This document shows, one piece after another, positions 7,378 through 15,421 of a DNA stretch of 39,623 nucleotides. A program made the translations under genes and the position numbers. Positions within the stretch are counted from its first letter, which is position 1; each line of letters starts with the position of its first letter. Source of the DNA: JAKACA01 sp050010115 (GTDB lineage: Bacteria > Actinomycetota > Acidimicrobiia > Acidimicrobiales > Bog-793); contig JBEKLQ010000026.1 of the NCBI GenBank assembly GCA_050010115.1, positions 1 to 39,623 on the forward strand. Reading direction: 5' to 3'. The notes beneath the pieces were generated by a model, which did not search any database, was not told the origin of the DNA, and worked only from the letters and a program-made list of their open reading frames with translations.

Positions 7378-7788
7378 TCAGCGGAGCGCCGCGACTGCTT
7401 CGACTTCGACGAGCTGGTCCCGGTAGCCGAGGACCGCTACACCCAGCAGCGTGCTCGGAGCGTCGTGGTCGCCAAACGCTCGGCTGACCACTTCCCAGGC
7501 AGCCAGCAGGTCTTCCTGACGGTTGCTTGCGACGTACACCGTGGTCTTCACAACGTCGGTCAAACTGGCACCCGCAGCACTCAGAGCGGCCGTCAGGTTC
7601 GCGATGGCCTGCTCGGCCTGCCCCGCAACATCACCGATCGCCACAGTTGCGCCGGTCTCATCGAGGGGGCAGGCGCCAGCGGTGAAGACGAGCCGCGAGA
7701 CATCGTGAGCCACTGCCGCGTAGGCATACGGGGCGCGCTCGGTGAGCTCGGCCGGGCGGATCAGTTCGACGGAGGCAGGTGTTGTCAC
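7378..7788 (-). CDS. Rid family (YjgF/YER057c/UK114) protein, non-RidA subgroup
   Basis: 136 residues. The Rid fold is visible in VSRLVFTAGACPLDETG, the helix QAEQAIANLTAALSAAGASLTDVVKTTVYVA, and the C-terminal strand LVEVEAVAAL. Canonical RidA deaminates reactive enamine/imine intermediates and needs an Arg in a PxRxx segment near residue 105. Here the corresponding segment reads DAPSTLLGVAVL with no Arg, so imine deaminase activity is doubtful and the protein more likely belongs to another Rid subgroup. The start is GTG 7788 with a GATCCT -10-like box six bases upstream. It follows the propeller-type gene 7871-9145 on the same strand but across an 82-base gap with its own likely promoter. 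Confidence 0.85.
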   Translation of the reverse strand: MTTPASVELIRPAELTERAPYAYAAVAHDVSRLVFTAGACPLDETGATVAIGDVAGQAEQAIANLTAALSAAGASLTDVVKTTVYVASNRQEDLLAAWEVVSRAFGDHDAPSTLLGVAVLGYRDQLVEVEAVAALR

Positions 7789-7794
7789 GGCCCC

Positions 7795-7800
7795 AGGATC
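7795..7800 (-). promoter_or_regulatory. -10-like box GATCCT before Rid gene
   Basis: GATCCT (NANNNT) ends six bases before the GTG at 7788, which lacks a good ribosome site. Consistent with a leaderless transcript; weak alone. Confidence 0.35.
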
Positions 7801-7870
7801 GCACGTCTCGCGTCTCGGTCAGCTGCCCCAAAGAGGCACCAAAGTAGGCAATGGCCATGGAGGCCCGCAG

Positions 7871-9145
7871 TCACAGCGCAGCGAGGCTCCAGTGCTGACC
7901 GCCATCGTGGGTGACAAAGACCTGGCCAAGCGCCGCCGGCCCCGCGTCGGCAGGCGCGTACACGACCCAGGCCTCCTCGTCGGTCACGTACACGATGTCG
8001 TTGAATCCGAGTCCCCCATCGCTCTTGTTGATCACCATGGTCCAAGTCGTCTCGTGGGTGTCGTTGATGTATATGACCGTGGAGTCGGGCCCCCATGCCG
8101 CCGCGACCAAGTTGCCCGACGGTGACACCGCTAGCTCGGCCACGGCCCCGACCTCGTCCATCGCGCCGACGTAAGTATCGGTACGGCCGGTGTTCGCCGA
8201 CAGGTAGACGAACTTCTGCGCCCCGCTAAAGGTGTGGTTGCCGTCGCAGAGGAGGGCAACGTCGGTCGCCGACGTCGGGACCGCCTGAAACAGTGCGTAG
8301 GGCGGGAAGGGGGAGCACGGCACGGGACGAGACGAGAAGTGGCGACCGTCGGTGCTGGCGAAGAGCTCGTTCGGGGCACCGCCGTCTCTAGGAGGCTGCT
8401 GAAGTGGTCCCGTGGAGACACTGCCCTCCGTCGGGCCGCCGTATCCTCCTCCGGGCACTACGACGTAGACGGTCTGGCCGTAGACGGCGATGTCGGTGAA
8501 GGGCTCGAAGGAGATGCTTGGCAGCTGCATGACAAGGATCCACGAGCTGCCGGTCAACGTGGCGGTCCGCCAGAAGCTGGACGCCTGCCGGCAGAACGTG
8601 GCCCACTTGCAGGGCGAGGTCAGGGCGTACACGTTGGTCGAGTTGGCGGCCAGGTCCAGCAACTGTGTCCCCTGGCCGGGGATCGGCATCGACGCCCAGG
8701 TCCGGCCGCCGTTGGTCGTGCGGTAGAGGTCGGGTCCGAAGGCCCAGCCCACCTCGGCGGTCGCGAACCGGATCTCGGTGACGCCCTTTTTCGTCTTCGA
8801 CCCTGAAAGGGCGATCGGCGTATTGACCCTGCCGACCAGGCTCCAGCTCTTGGCTCCGTTGGTCGTGCCGATCACGTCCGAGCACATCTTCGTGCCGCAC
8901 GGAGCGGTGCCGAGCACCCACCCCTGCTTTGGCGACAACCACGTGATGGAGTTGGCCTTGAACCCCTCCGGGACCGTCGCTGTCGGGACTGCGCCCACTG
9001 GTGGCCGCGTCGCGGGGCGTGTGTCGGGCCGGCTCTTGGGCTGGGTTCCGGCTGCAGCCGTGGCTGTTGCCCCTCCCAGGGCGAGCGCCACGCCGAGTAC
9101 CGCGACCCCGACACCTCGGGTAGTGCGTCGGATCGACCAAGTCAT
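7871..9145 (-). CDS. Secreted BNR/Asp-box beta-propeller-type protein
   Basis: 424 residues. The N-terminus (TWSIRRTTRGVGVAVLGVALALGGATATAAAG) is a signal peptide with an Arg pair. The mature part has Asp-box-like turns S/T-x-(D/N)-G-x-x-W: TTNGAKSW, TTNGGRTW, STDGRHF and THDGGQHW. These are spaced as in BNR/YCF48-like propellers. Cys pairs (for example APCGTKMCSD and SPCKWATFC) suggest disulfides outside the cell. Asp-box propellers include sialidases and assembly factors; no sialidase catalytic residues are recognisable, so function is unknown. AAGGAGG lies just before the ATG. It sits downstream of the larger 14-module propeller protein on the same strand and shares with it an upstream GGGAC[C/T]TTCGCCTCT motif. 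Confidence 0.8.
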   Translation of the reverse strand: MTWSIRRTTRGVGVAVLGVALALGGATATAAAGTQPKSRPDTRPATRPPVGAVPTATVPEGFKANSITWLSPKQGWVLGTAPCGTKMCSDVIGTTNGAKSWSLVGRVNTPIALSGSKTKKGVTEIRFATAEVGWAFGPDLYRTTNGGRTWASMPIPGQGTQLLDLAANSTNVYALTSPCKWATFCRQASSFWRTATLTGSSWILVMQLPSISFEPFTDIAVYGQTVYVVVPGGGYGGPTEGSVSTGPLQQPPRDGGAPNELFASTDGRHFSSRPVPCSPFPPYALFQAVPTSATDVALLCDGNHTFSGAQKFVYLSANTGRTDTYVGAMDEVGAVAELAVSPSGNLVAAAWGPDSTVIYINDTHETTWTMVINKSDGGLGFNDIVYVTDEEAWVVYAPADAGPAALGQVFVTHDGGQHWSLAAL

Positions 9146-9221
9146 GACGGCCTCCTTGTGCTGCTCTTCGAACTCCTAGGCCGGGTTCACCTGTCCACCA
9201 GCAGGCCCTCGTCAAAGGCCT

Positions 9222-9238
9222 TCCACACTGAGTGTGGA
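9222..9238. terminator. Hairpin after 14-module repeat gene (terminator-like)
   Basis: TCCACAC-TGA-GTGTGGA is a perfect seven-base stem with a three-base loop, about 55 bases past the stop of the gene ending at 9291 and about 80 bases before the ATG at 9145. There is no proper T-tract on the minus strand, so it may be a 5' UTR structure or a weak terminator. Confidence 0.35.
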
Positions 9239-9257
9239 CCCGGCCGACTCGCCAAAC

Positions 9258-9272
9258 AGAGGCGAAGGTCCC
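9258..9272 (-). promoter_or_regulatory. Motif GGGACCTTCGCCTCT (copy 1)
   Basis: Read on the minus strand, 113 bases before the ATG at 9145. A 14/15 match lies 134 bases before the other propeller gene. The left half resembles the GGGACTTT half of DosR-type sites, but the right half does not fit well. Confidence 0.4.
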
Positions 9273-9290
9273 GACTTGCCTTGCTTCGGG

Positions 9291-11450
9291 CTACGTGACA
9301 GAAACCCGTTGGGTTCGTGGACCGGCCGAGGGGAGTCGTGACGGTCCCGGCCTGCCCGAGGTGTGCGAGACGCTCTCGCTCGTGGGCGCAGTCGAGATGA
9401 TCACAGCTTGATAAGTGGTCGTCACGCCAACCCCCCAGCAGTCGCTGCTGGTGGGGCACGACACACCGTTGAGGGCCGCGATCCCGCTCGGGATGGCCTC
9501 CGACTTCCAAGTGGTGCCACCGTTGATGGTTGCCACGACGACTCCGGTGCCTGATGAGGACTGTCCCACCGCCCAGCAGTCCCTGCGGGCCGGGCACGAT
9601 ACGCCGACGAGGCCCGCGATCCCGCTTGGGATAGCCTGCGACTTCCAGGTGGTGCCGCCGTCGGTGGTGGCCAGGATGACTCCAGCACCGAGGAAGTACG
9701 GAAGAGTGCTTCCCACTGCCCAGCAGTCGGTGCTGGTCGTGCACGACACGCCGGCGAGGCCGGAGATCCCGCTCGGGACGGCCTGCGACTGCCACGTGCT
9801 GCCGCCGTTGCTGGTGACCACGACGGCTCCGGCGCCCGCTGGGGTGCCTCCGACCGCCCAGCAGTCGGTGCTGGTCCTGCACGACACGCTGGCGAGGTAG
9901 GCGAGTGGGCTCGGGAGGGCGAGGGACTCAGACTTCCAGGTGGTGCCGCCGTCGGTGGTGGCAACGGCGGCCCCCTCGCTTGTTTGTGTGTATCCCACCG
10001 CCAAGCAATCAGTGCTGGTCGGGCACGATACGCCGTCGAGATCGCCGATCTGGCGAGAGACGGCCTGCGACTTCCAGGTGGTGCCGCCGTCGGTCGTGGC
10101 CAGGATGACTCCACCCGTTGGGGTGCTTCCCACCGCCCAGCAGTCGGTGCTGGTCGGGCACGACACGCTGACGAGGACGAGGAGGCTGATCCCGGACGGG
10201 AGGGCCTGGGGCTTCCAGGTACTGCCACCGTCGGTGGTGGCCGAGATGACCCCGGCGCCCGGGGCGGCGAATCCCACCGCCCAGCAGTCGGTGCTGGTCG
10301 GACAGGACACGTCCTGGAGGTCGTCGATCAGGAGGGGCTGGGGCCTCCAGGTGCTGCCGCTGTCGGTGGTGACCAGGACGGCTCCGCTGTTCCATGTGCT
10401 GTACCCCACCGCCGAGCAGTCGGTCCTGGTCGGGCAGGACACGCCGTCGAGGAAGAAGATCCCGCTCGGGAGGGACTGTGCATTCCAGGTGCTGCCACCG
10501 TCGGTCGTACGGAGGACGGCTCCGCTGTCCACGGTGGTGTATCCCACCGCCCAACAGTCGGTGCTGGTCGGGCAGGACACACCGTAGAGGACGAAGATCC
10601 CGCTCGGGAGGGACTCCGACTTCCAGGTGATGCCGCCGTTGGTGGTGGCCAGGACGGCTCCGGCGCCCGATGTCGTGCCTCCCACCGCCCAGCAGTCGGT
10701 GCTGGTTGGGCACGACACGCCGTAGAGGCCGCCGATGCCGCTCGGGAGGGCCTGCGACTTCCAGGTGGTGCCGCCGTTGGTGGTGGCCGCGACGGCCGCG
10801 GTGCCAGATGAGGACTGTCCCACCGCCCAGCAGTCGGTGCTGGTCGGACAGGACACGCCGTTGAGGCCGCCGATCCCGCTCGGGAGGGCCTGCGACTTCC
10901 AGGTGGTGCCGCCGTTAGTCGTGGCCAGAATGACTCCGGCGCCCGCTGCGGCGAATCCCACCGCCCAGCAGTCGGTGCTGGTCAGGCACGACACGCCCTC
11001 GAGGAGGCCGATCCCGCTCGGGAGGGCCTGCGACTTCCAGGTGGTGCCGCCGTTGGTGGTGACCACGACTGCCCCGGCGTCCGATGTGGTGTCTCCCACC
11101 GCCCAGCAGTCGGTGCCGGTCGGGCAGGACACGCCGTCGACGTAGCCGACCCTGCTCGGGAACACCTGGTAGTTCCAGGTCGCGCCGCCGTCGGTGGTAG
11201 CCGCAACGGCGACGGCGCCCGATGTGGTGTCTCCCACCGCCCAGCAGTCGGTGCTGGTCGGGCAGGACACGCTCTTCACGTACTCGAGATAAGTCGGGTA
11301 GGTCTTCTGAGTGCTCCACGACTCGGCCGTGATGGCCCGGGACTGCTCGCTCTGGGCACCCACCGGGCCGACCCCAAGGCCGAGAAGGCCCAGCGTCACG
11401 CCAGCCACGACGATGACTACCCAACGAAAGCTGCGCCCGATCGTGTTCAT
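9291..11450 (-). CDS. Secreted protein with 14 Cys/Asp-box modules (double propeller candidate)
   Basis: 719 residues from ATG 11450 (AGGGA eight bases upstream; the longer reading frame is not used). Residues 1-33 are a signal peptide ending GVGPVGAQS. From about residue 55, fourteen modules of 43-49 residues follow. Each has SCPTSTDCWAVG and then an Asp box such as TTNGGTTWKSQ and PSGIxxLxGV. Every module carries a C-x5-C pair, likely a disulfide; module 7 has Ser for Trp, module 10 Leu, and module 14 lacks the Asp box. The protein ends in a polar tail. Fourteen blades would suit two seven-bladed propellers, which is inference. An adhesive or ligand-binding surface role is plausible but not shown. 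The second propeller-type gene lies just downstream on the same strand. Confidence 0.85.
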   Translation of the reverse strand: MNTIGRSFRWVVIVVAGVTLGLLGLGVGPVGAQSEQSRAITAESWSTQKTYPTYLEYVKSVSCPTSTDCWAVGDTTSGAVAVAATTDGGATWNYQVFPSRVGYVDGVSCPTGTDCWAVGDTTSDAGAVVVTTNGGTTWKSQALPSGIGLLEGVSCLTSTDCWAVGFAAAGAGVILATTNGGTTWKSQALPSGIGGLNGVSCPTSTDCWAVGQSSSGTAAVAATTNGGTTWKSQALPSGIGGLYGVSCPTSTDCWAVGGTTSGAGAVLATTNGGITWKSESLPSGIFVLYGVSCPTSTDCWAVGYTTVDSGAVLRTTDGGSTWNAQSLPSGIFFLDGVSCPTRTDCSAVGYSTWNSGAVLVTTDSGSTWRPQPLLIDDLQDVSCPTSTDCWAVGFAAPGAGVISATTDGGSTWKPQALPSGISLLVLVSVSCPTSTDCWAVGSTPTGGVILATTDGGTTWKSQAVSRQIGDLDGVSCPTSTDCLAVGYTQTSEGAAVATTDGGTTWKSESLALPSPLAYLASVSCRTSTDCWAVGGTPAGAGAVVVTSNGGSTWQSQAVPSGISGLAGVSCTTSTDCWAVGSTLPYFLGAGVILATTDGGTTWKSQAIPSGIAGLVGVSCPARRDCWAVGQSSSGTGVVVATINGGTTWKSEAIPSGIAALNGVSCPTSSDCWGVGVTTTYQAVIISTAPTSESVSHTSGRPGPSRLPSAGPRTQRVSVT
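9384..11288 (-). repeat. 14 tandem modules of about 130-147 bp within the propeller gene
   Basis: The DNA repeats are strongly alike at nucleotide level, not only in protein; near-identical cores recur in modules 3-5 and 12-13. This points to recent duplication or gene conversion between modules. Boundaries are approximate. Confidence 0.9.
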
Positions 11451-11778
11451 GGCTGCCGTCCCTTCACCGTTGCATCCAAGCTGATTACTGGAGCCTTCCC
11501 GGAGAACTCGCCGAACCCCCCGCGACTCCTCCGTTTCAACCGGCTCTCCAATCGAGCTTGATTCCTTGCGTGGAGCGGTGCCAAGAGGCGAAAGTCCCAA
11601 CCCATGCCGACATCGCTTGGAGGCGCGCTCACGCCCGAACACTGGTTCTGGAGGACCCCAAGCCGTTCCTGGTCGTCGACTGCGCAGAGCCGACGAGCTG
11701 ATCGATGCTCCGCGTCGTGTCCGCGCTCGAGGGAGATACGGGCCACCGGAGCAGCACGCCGGCGGCGTCCCAGAAATG
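11451..11778. other. 328-bp intergenic region upstream of 14-module gene
   Basis: No gene is supported. On the minus strand it must hold the promoter of the 14-module gene, its ribosome site (AGGGA near 11460) and the shared motif at 11584-11598. It is also downstream of the acyl-CoA dehydrogenase stop at 11779, but I see no convincing terminator. Confidence 0.5.
11584..11598 (-). promoter_or_regulatory. Motif GGGACTTTCGCCTCT (copy 2)
   Basis: Minus strand, 134 bases before the ATG at 11450, flanked by TTG and TGG. It matches copy 1 at 9258-9272 at 14 of 15 bases. Both precede secreted propeller-type genes, so a common activator site is the simplest reading, unproven. Confidence 0.4.
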
Positions 11779-12921
11779 CTACTTGAGCAGCCGCTTCGAG
11801 ATCACGACCCGCTGCACCTGGTTCGTGCCCTCGTAGATCTGGGTGATCTTGGCATCGCGCATGAACCGCTCGACGGGGAACTCGCGGCTGTAGCCATAGC
11901 CGCCGAGCAGCTGCACGGCATCAGTCGCGACCTGCATGGCGACATCGGAGGCGAAGCATTTGGCCATGGCCCCGAGCGAAGCCAGATCGCCGTCCGGATC
12001 GCCGGCCTCGACGGCAGCACACGCCCGGTAGACGAGGCCCCTGGCAGCCTCGATCCGCATCGCCATGTCGGCGACCATGAACTGCAGGCCCTGGAATTCC
12101 GCGATCGGGTGGCCGAACTGCTGCCGCCGCTTCATGTAACCGGCGGCGTAGTCCAACGCTCCCTGAGCAATTCCGACAGCCTGCGCTCCGATCGTGGGAC
12201 GGCTGCGGTCGAGGGTGTGCATGGCGATATAGAAACCACGCCCCTCCTCCCCCACACGGTTCTCCACCGGGACGCGAACCTCGTCGAAGAGCACCTCTCC
12301 AGTCGGGCTCGCCCGGAGCCCCAGCTTGTGCTCGAGCTTGGGGACCTTCACACCCCAGTCCTTCTCCACCAAGAAGCAGCTGATGCCCCGGTGACCAGCG
12401 GCCGGGTCGGTCTTGGCGAACACGGTGTAGAAGTCGGAGATGCCGGCGTTGGTGATCCAGTACTTCGTTCCCGTGAGGACGTAGTGGTCACCATCGCGGA
12501 TCGCACGCGTCGACATCGAGGCGACGTCGGACCCGGCATCCGGCTCGGACAGGCAGTAGCTGGCTTGGGCCTCCCCGGTGGCGATCCTCGGGAGATACTT
12601 ACGGTTCATCTCCTCACTGCCGAAGTTCATCACGGGGAGCATGCCGAGCTTGGAGATGAGCAACGTCACGGCGGTCGAGGCGCAAGCTCGCGCCACCTCT
12701 TCGATCGCGACGGCTTGCGTGACGACATCCGCACCCTGACCCCCGTACTCCGCCGGTACCCACAGCGCCGGTAGATCCATGTCGACACATGCCCGGAAAC
12801 TCTCCCAGGGGTACTCCTCACGCTCGTCGTACTCGCCTGCGCGAGGTGCGATCTTGTCCTCCACGAAGCGCCGCAACACCTTGCGGAACTCGCGCTGGTC
12901 CTCTGTCAGGTCGAACTGCAT
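11779..12921 (-). CDS. Acyl-CoA dehydrogenase
   Basis: 380 residues, standard for the family, which oxidises acyl-CoA to 2-enoyl-CoA with FAD and passes electrons to ETF. The N-terminal helical domain starts FDLTEDQREFRKVLRRFVE. The central motif ASYCLSEPDAGSDVASMSTRA binds FAD/substrate, KYWITNAG follows, and the C-terminal helical domain holds QLLGGYGYSREFPVERFMRDAKI. The catalytic Glu is Glu364 in IYEGTNQVQR, as in short/medium-chain members. A GAGACT -10-like box five bases before the ATG suggests a leaderless message. It stands alone, with a hairpin separating it from the hypothetical gene upstream. The acyl chain preference cannot be told. Confidence 0.93.
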   Translation of the reverse strand: MQFDLTEDQREFRKVLRRFVEDKIAPRAGEYDEREEYPWESFRACVDMDLPALWVPAEYGGQGADVVTQAVAIEEVARACASTAVTLLISKLGMLPVMNFGSEEMNRKYLPRIATGEAQASYCLSEPDAGSDVASMSTRAIRDGDHYVLTGTKYWITNAGISDFYTVFAKTDPAAGHRGISCFLVEKDWGVKVPKLEHKLGLRASPTGEVLFDEVRVPVENRVGEEGRGFYIAMHTLDRSRPTIGAQAVGIAQGALDYAAGYMKRRQQFGHPIAEFQGLQFMVADMAMRIEAARGLVYRACAAVEAGDPDGDLASLGAMAKCFASDVAMQVATDAVQLLGGYGYSREFPVERFMRDAKITQIYEGTNQVQRVVISKRLLK

Positions 12922-12926
12922 GCCAC

Positions 12927-12932
12927 AGTCTC
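12927..12932 (-). promoter_or_regulatory. -10-like box GAGACT before acyl-CoA dehydrogenase
   Basis: GAGACT (NANNNT) ends five bases before the ATG at 12921; the nearest purine-rich AAGGG is too far for a ribosome site. Weak, but consistent with the leaderless pattern. Confidence 0.3.
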
Positions 12933-13034
12933 GCGCCCTTGGCGCATCAGTCCGTCAGGTGGTCGCGGCGGGCCCTTTTAGAGAGGGGAGGGTCGCTGTG
13001 GCGGAAGTTCGCCCTTGAGCCGAAAAGCCACGTC

Positions 13035-13063
13035 CCGGATCCACCACAGTTCGTCGGATCCGG
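13035..13063 (-). terminator. Hairpin after the cimA operon (terminator-like)
   Basis: Inverted arms CCGGATCC (13035-13042) and GGATCCGG (13056-13063) give a perfect eight-base stem with a 13-base loop, 23 bases past the stop at 13086. On the minus strand a short CTTTTC follows a few bases later. It is a plausible end of the leuB-ilvE-cimA operon, not a classic one. Confidence 0.4.
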
Positions 13064-13085
13064 CGCATCTCGCGCCGCGAGCACC

Positions 13086-13616
13086 TCAGGCCGGCGAGCC
13101 CGCCAGCGCCCGCCATGCCTGAGGGTCGGCGGCAAGGCGGGCACGCACCTCGGGAAGCGGGAGGCGGAGCGTCGACTCAGGCACCGCATCGGCAATGTCC
13201 CGCTGCTGCCAGTAGTCGTGCGCGGCGCCCGAGAAGTGCGGCTGCCGAGCCCCGATCTGGTCCGGCGACCCGCCCTCGAGGTAGCCGAAGAGCTCGAGGG
13301 CCAGCTCGATGTCCGCCATGACGGGGGCTCTGCCGAACAGTGAGGCCCGGCGCAACCCGATCATCACGGCACCGATCAGCGCGTCATCGGCGTGCTCCTC
13401 CTCGGTCAGCCGGAGGCGGGCGAGTAGCAGCTCGGCGAGGTGGAGCGCGTATCCCTGGTCGGGACCCGGGATGCCGCCGTTGGGCCGATCATGACGGTCA
13501 GGTGCTGGCCGGTACTCGGCGGGGCGGTGCGGCGTCCACGGCTCGGGTGCCGACAGCTTCAGGATGTCCCGGACCTCTCCGCTCTCGAGCGTCGGTGCGA
13601 ACTTCGGCTGCGTCAT
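13086..13616 (-). CDS. Hypothetical protein translationally coupled to cimA
   Basis: 176 residues, no domain recognised. The N-terminal third is polar and Pro/Arg-rich. A helical middle contains GYALHLAELLLARLRLTEEEHADDALIGAVMIGLRRASLFG and ELALELFGYLEGG, and the C-terminal part ends with LPLPEVRARLAADPQAWRALAG. It looks cytoplasmic with no signal peptide. Its ATG at 13616 overlaps the cimA stop by four bases (ATGA), so it is the last gene of the leuB-ilvE-cimA operon. Position hints at a role connected to isoleucine synthesis or simply to the same transcript; no function is claimed. Confidence 0.7.
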   Translation of the reverse strand: MTQPKFAPTLESGEVRDILKLSAPEPWTPHRPAEYRPAPDRHDRPNGGIPGPDQGYALHLAELLLARLRLTEEEHADDALIGAVMIGLRRASLFGRAPVMADIELALELFGYLEGGSPDQIGARQPHFSGAAHDYWQQRDIADAVPESTLRLPLPEVRARLAADPQAWRALAGSPA

Positions 13617-15421
13617 CGGGCTCCCACGGCGTCGATCGTAGTCGTGCCGCCGGAGGCGTCATCAGCCGCGGGCTTGGCACCGCTCGCCGCCGCCGCCCTC
13701 ACGAGCCCGATCACGATCGAATCGACCAGAGCCTGCCAGGACGCCTCGATGATGTTCTCCGAGACGCCGATCGTCGACCAGGTCCCATCGGCGTCCGAGG
13801 TGTCGAGCAGGACCCGGGTGACCGCCCCCGTCGCCCGCTCCGAGTGCAGCACCCGCACGCGGTAGTCAGTCAGGTGGACGTTCCGGAGGGCGCCGAAGTA
13901 GGGCTCGATGGCAAAGCGGAGGGCAGCGTCGAGGGCGTTGACGGGGCCGTTGCCTTCTGCAGTGGCGACCACTCGCTCGCCGCCGACATGGACCTTGACG
14001 GTCGCCTCCGTCGTCACCTCGCCGGGAGACTCCCACGGGTGGACGAGCTGCTCAAGCTGTTCAGTCTCGTCCGCAGCGCCTCCGGTCGCTCGCCACTCAC
14101 TGATCACCCGGTACGACTCGATCCGGAACATGTCGGACATCGCAGCGCCCGAAGCAGCACGCATGAGCAGCTCGAGCGATCCATCGGCGACCTCGAAGTG
14201 ATAGCCCGCGTGCTCCAGCCGCTTGAGGGTGTCGAGGACCCTGCCGAGCGCCGGCGAGTCAAGCTCGAGGCCGAGTTCGGCGGCCTTGAGTTGGAGTGTC
14301 GATCGCCCGGCGAGCTCGCTCACGACAAAGCGCTTCCCGTTGCCCACCGAGTCCGGCTGCACGTGCTCGTAGGCGTCCGCCAGGCGGGCGAGAGCGCTCG
14401 TGTGCAGTCCCGCCTTGTGAGCGAAGGCGGCAGTCCCGACGTACGGGCGCTGCGGGTCGAGGGAGAGGTTGACTACCTCGCCGATGTGGTGCGCGACCGG
14501 GGTCAACCGCTCGAGACGGTCGGCCGGGATCGTCCGCACCCCCATCTTCAGGGTCAGGTTGGCGATCGTGGCAGAGAGATCGGCGTTGCCGGTGCGTTCG
14601 CCGTAGCCGTTCACGCAGCCCTGCACCTGGGTCGCCCCCTGGCGAACCGCCGCCAGGGTGTTGGCGACGGCACAGCCGGCATCGTTGTGGAAATGCCCGC
14701 CGAGCACGGCGGACGTCCGATGCCGGACCTCAGCGACGATGCGCTCGACCTCGTCCGGCAGGGTGCCACCGTTCGTGTCACACAGGACCAGGGCCTCGGC
14801 GCCTGCCTCCTCAGCAGCGGAGAGGACCCGCATGGCGAAATCGAGGTCGCGCAGCCAACCGTCGAAGAAGTGCTCGGCGTCGAAGAACACTCGGAGACCT
14901 GCCGCCCGGAGGAACGCCACCGAGTCCGAGGCCATCGCCACGGCTTCATGGAGGCTCGTTCGTAGGGTTTCGGTGACGTGCAGCGCCGAGGACTTGGCCA
15001 CGATGCACACCGCCGACGTTCCCGCGTCGACCAAGTGCCGGAGGACCTCGTCGTCGCCGGCAGCTACCCCCGCACGGCGAGTGGAGCCGAACGCCACCAG
15101 CGTGGAGTGCCCGAGCCGAAGCTCTGTCCGTGCGCGCCGAAAGAACTCCTCGTCCTTCGGGTTGGCACCGGGCCAGCCGCCCTCGATGAACGTCACGCCC
15201 AAGTGGTCGAGCTGCTCGGCGACGCGGAGCTTGTCGTCCACCGTGAGCGACATGCCCTCTTGCTGGGCGCCGTCGCGAAGCGTCGTGTCGTAGACGTCGA
15301 CCGACTCCGGTAGATCGCTCACATGCCCGTGCGAGTGTGCGCTGGCGGTCCCGTGGGCGTCCTCGTGCGAGTGCGAGTCAACCGGACCTACGCCGATCGG
15401 GCCCTCGCCCTCAGGTGACAT
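13613..15421 (-). CDS. cimA: (R)-citramalate synthase
   Basis: 602 residues from ATG 15421, which overlaps the end of ilvE by 11 bases. The enzyme condenses pyruvate with acetyl-CoA to citramalate, the first step of the threonine-independent isoleucine route. The catalytic start VYDTTLRDGAQQEGMSLT begins about residue 43; FIEGGWPGANPKD and the metal-binding HFHND follow. VNGYGERTGNADL completes the barrel. The C-terminal ~150 residues form the LeuA-type allosteric domain (VRVLHSERATGAVTRVLLD...GTWSTIGVSENIIEASW). The IEGGWPGANPKDxEFF pattern distinguishes it from LeuA. Odd: a His-rich N-terminal stretch (HSHEDAHGTASAHSHGH) precedes the core. A GTG at 15324 just after it is an alternative start that would give a normal N-terminus. 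Confidence 0.9.
   Translation of the reverse strand: MSPEGEGPIGVGPVDSHSHEDAHGTASAHSHGHVSDLPESVDVYDTTLRDGAQQEGMSLTVDDKLRVAEQLDHLGVTFIEGGWPGANPKDEEFFRRARTELRLGHSTLVAFGSTRRAGVAAGDDEVLRHLVDAGTSAVCIVAKSSALHVTETLRTSLHEAVAMASDSVAFLRAAGLRVFFDAEHFFDGWLRDLDFAMRVLSAAEEAGAEALVLCDTNGGTLPDEVERIVAEVRHRTSAVLGGHFHNDAGCAVANTLAAVRQGATQVQGCVNGYGERTGNADLSATIANLTLKMGVRTIPADRLERLTPVAHHIGEVVNLSLDPQRPYVGTAAFAHKAGLHTSALARLADAYEHVQPDSVGNGKRFVVSELAGRSTLQLKAAELGLELDSPALGRVLDTLKRLEHAGYHFEVADGSLELLMRAASGAAMSDMFRIESYRVISEWRATGGAADETEQLEQLVHPWESPGEVTTEATVKVHVGGERVVATAEGNGPVNALDAALRFAIEPYFGALRNVHLTDYRVRVLHSERATGAVTRVLLDTSDADGTWSTIGVSENIIEASWQALVDSIVIGLVRAAAASGAKPAADDASGGTTTIDAVGAR

Noticed and set aside
9415..11145. Plus-strand open frames with repeats such as TAQQSVLVG in the 14-module region
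   Set aside because: They mirror the repeat structure of the minus-strand gene, which alone has a signal peptide, ribosome site and protein-level module logic.
11584..11598. DosR box
   Set aside because: Only the left half fits the DosR consensus; the right half (CGCCTCT) lacks the GTCCC arm. Kept only as a shared motif.
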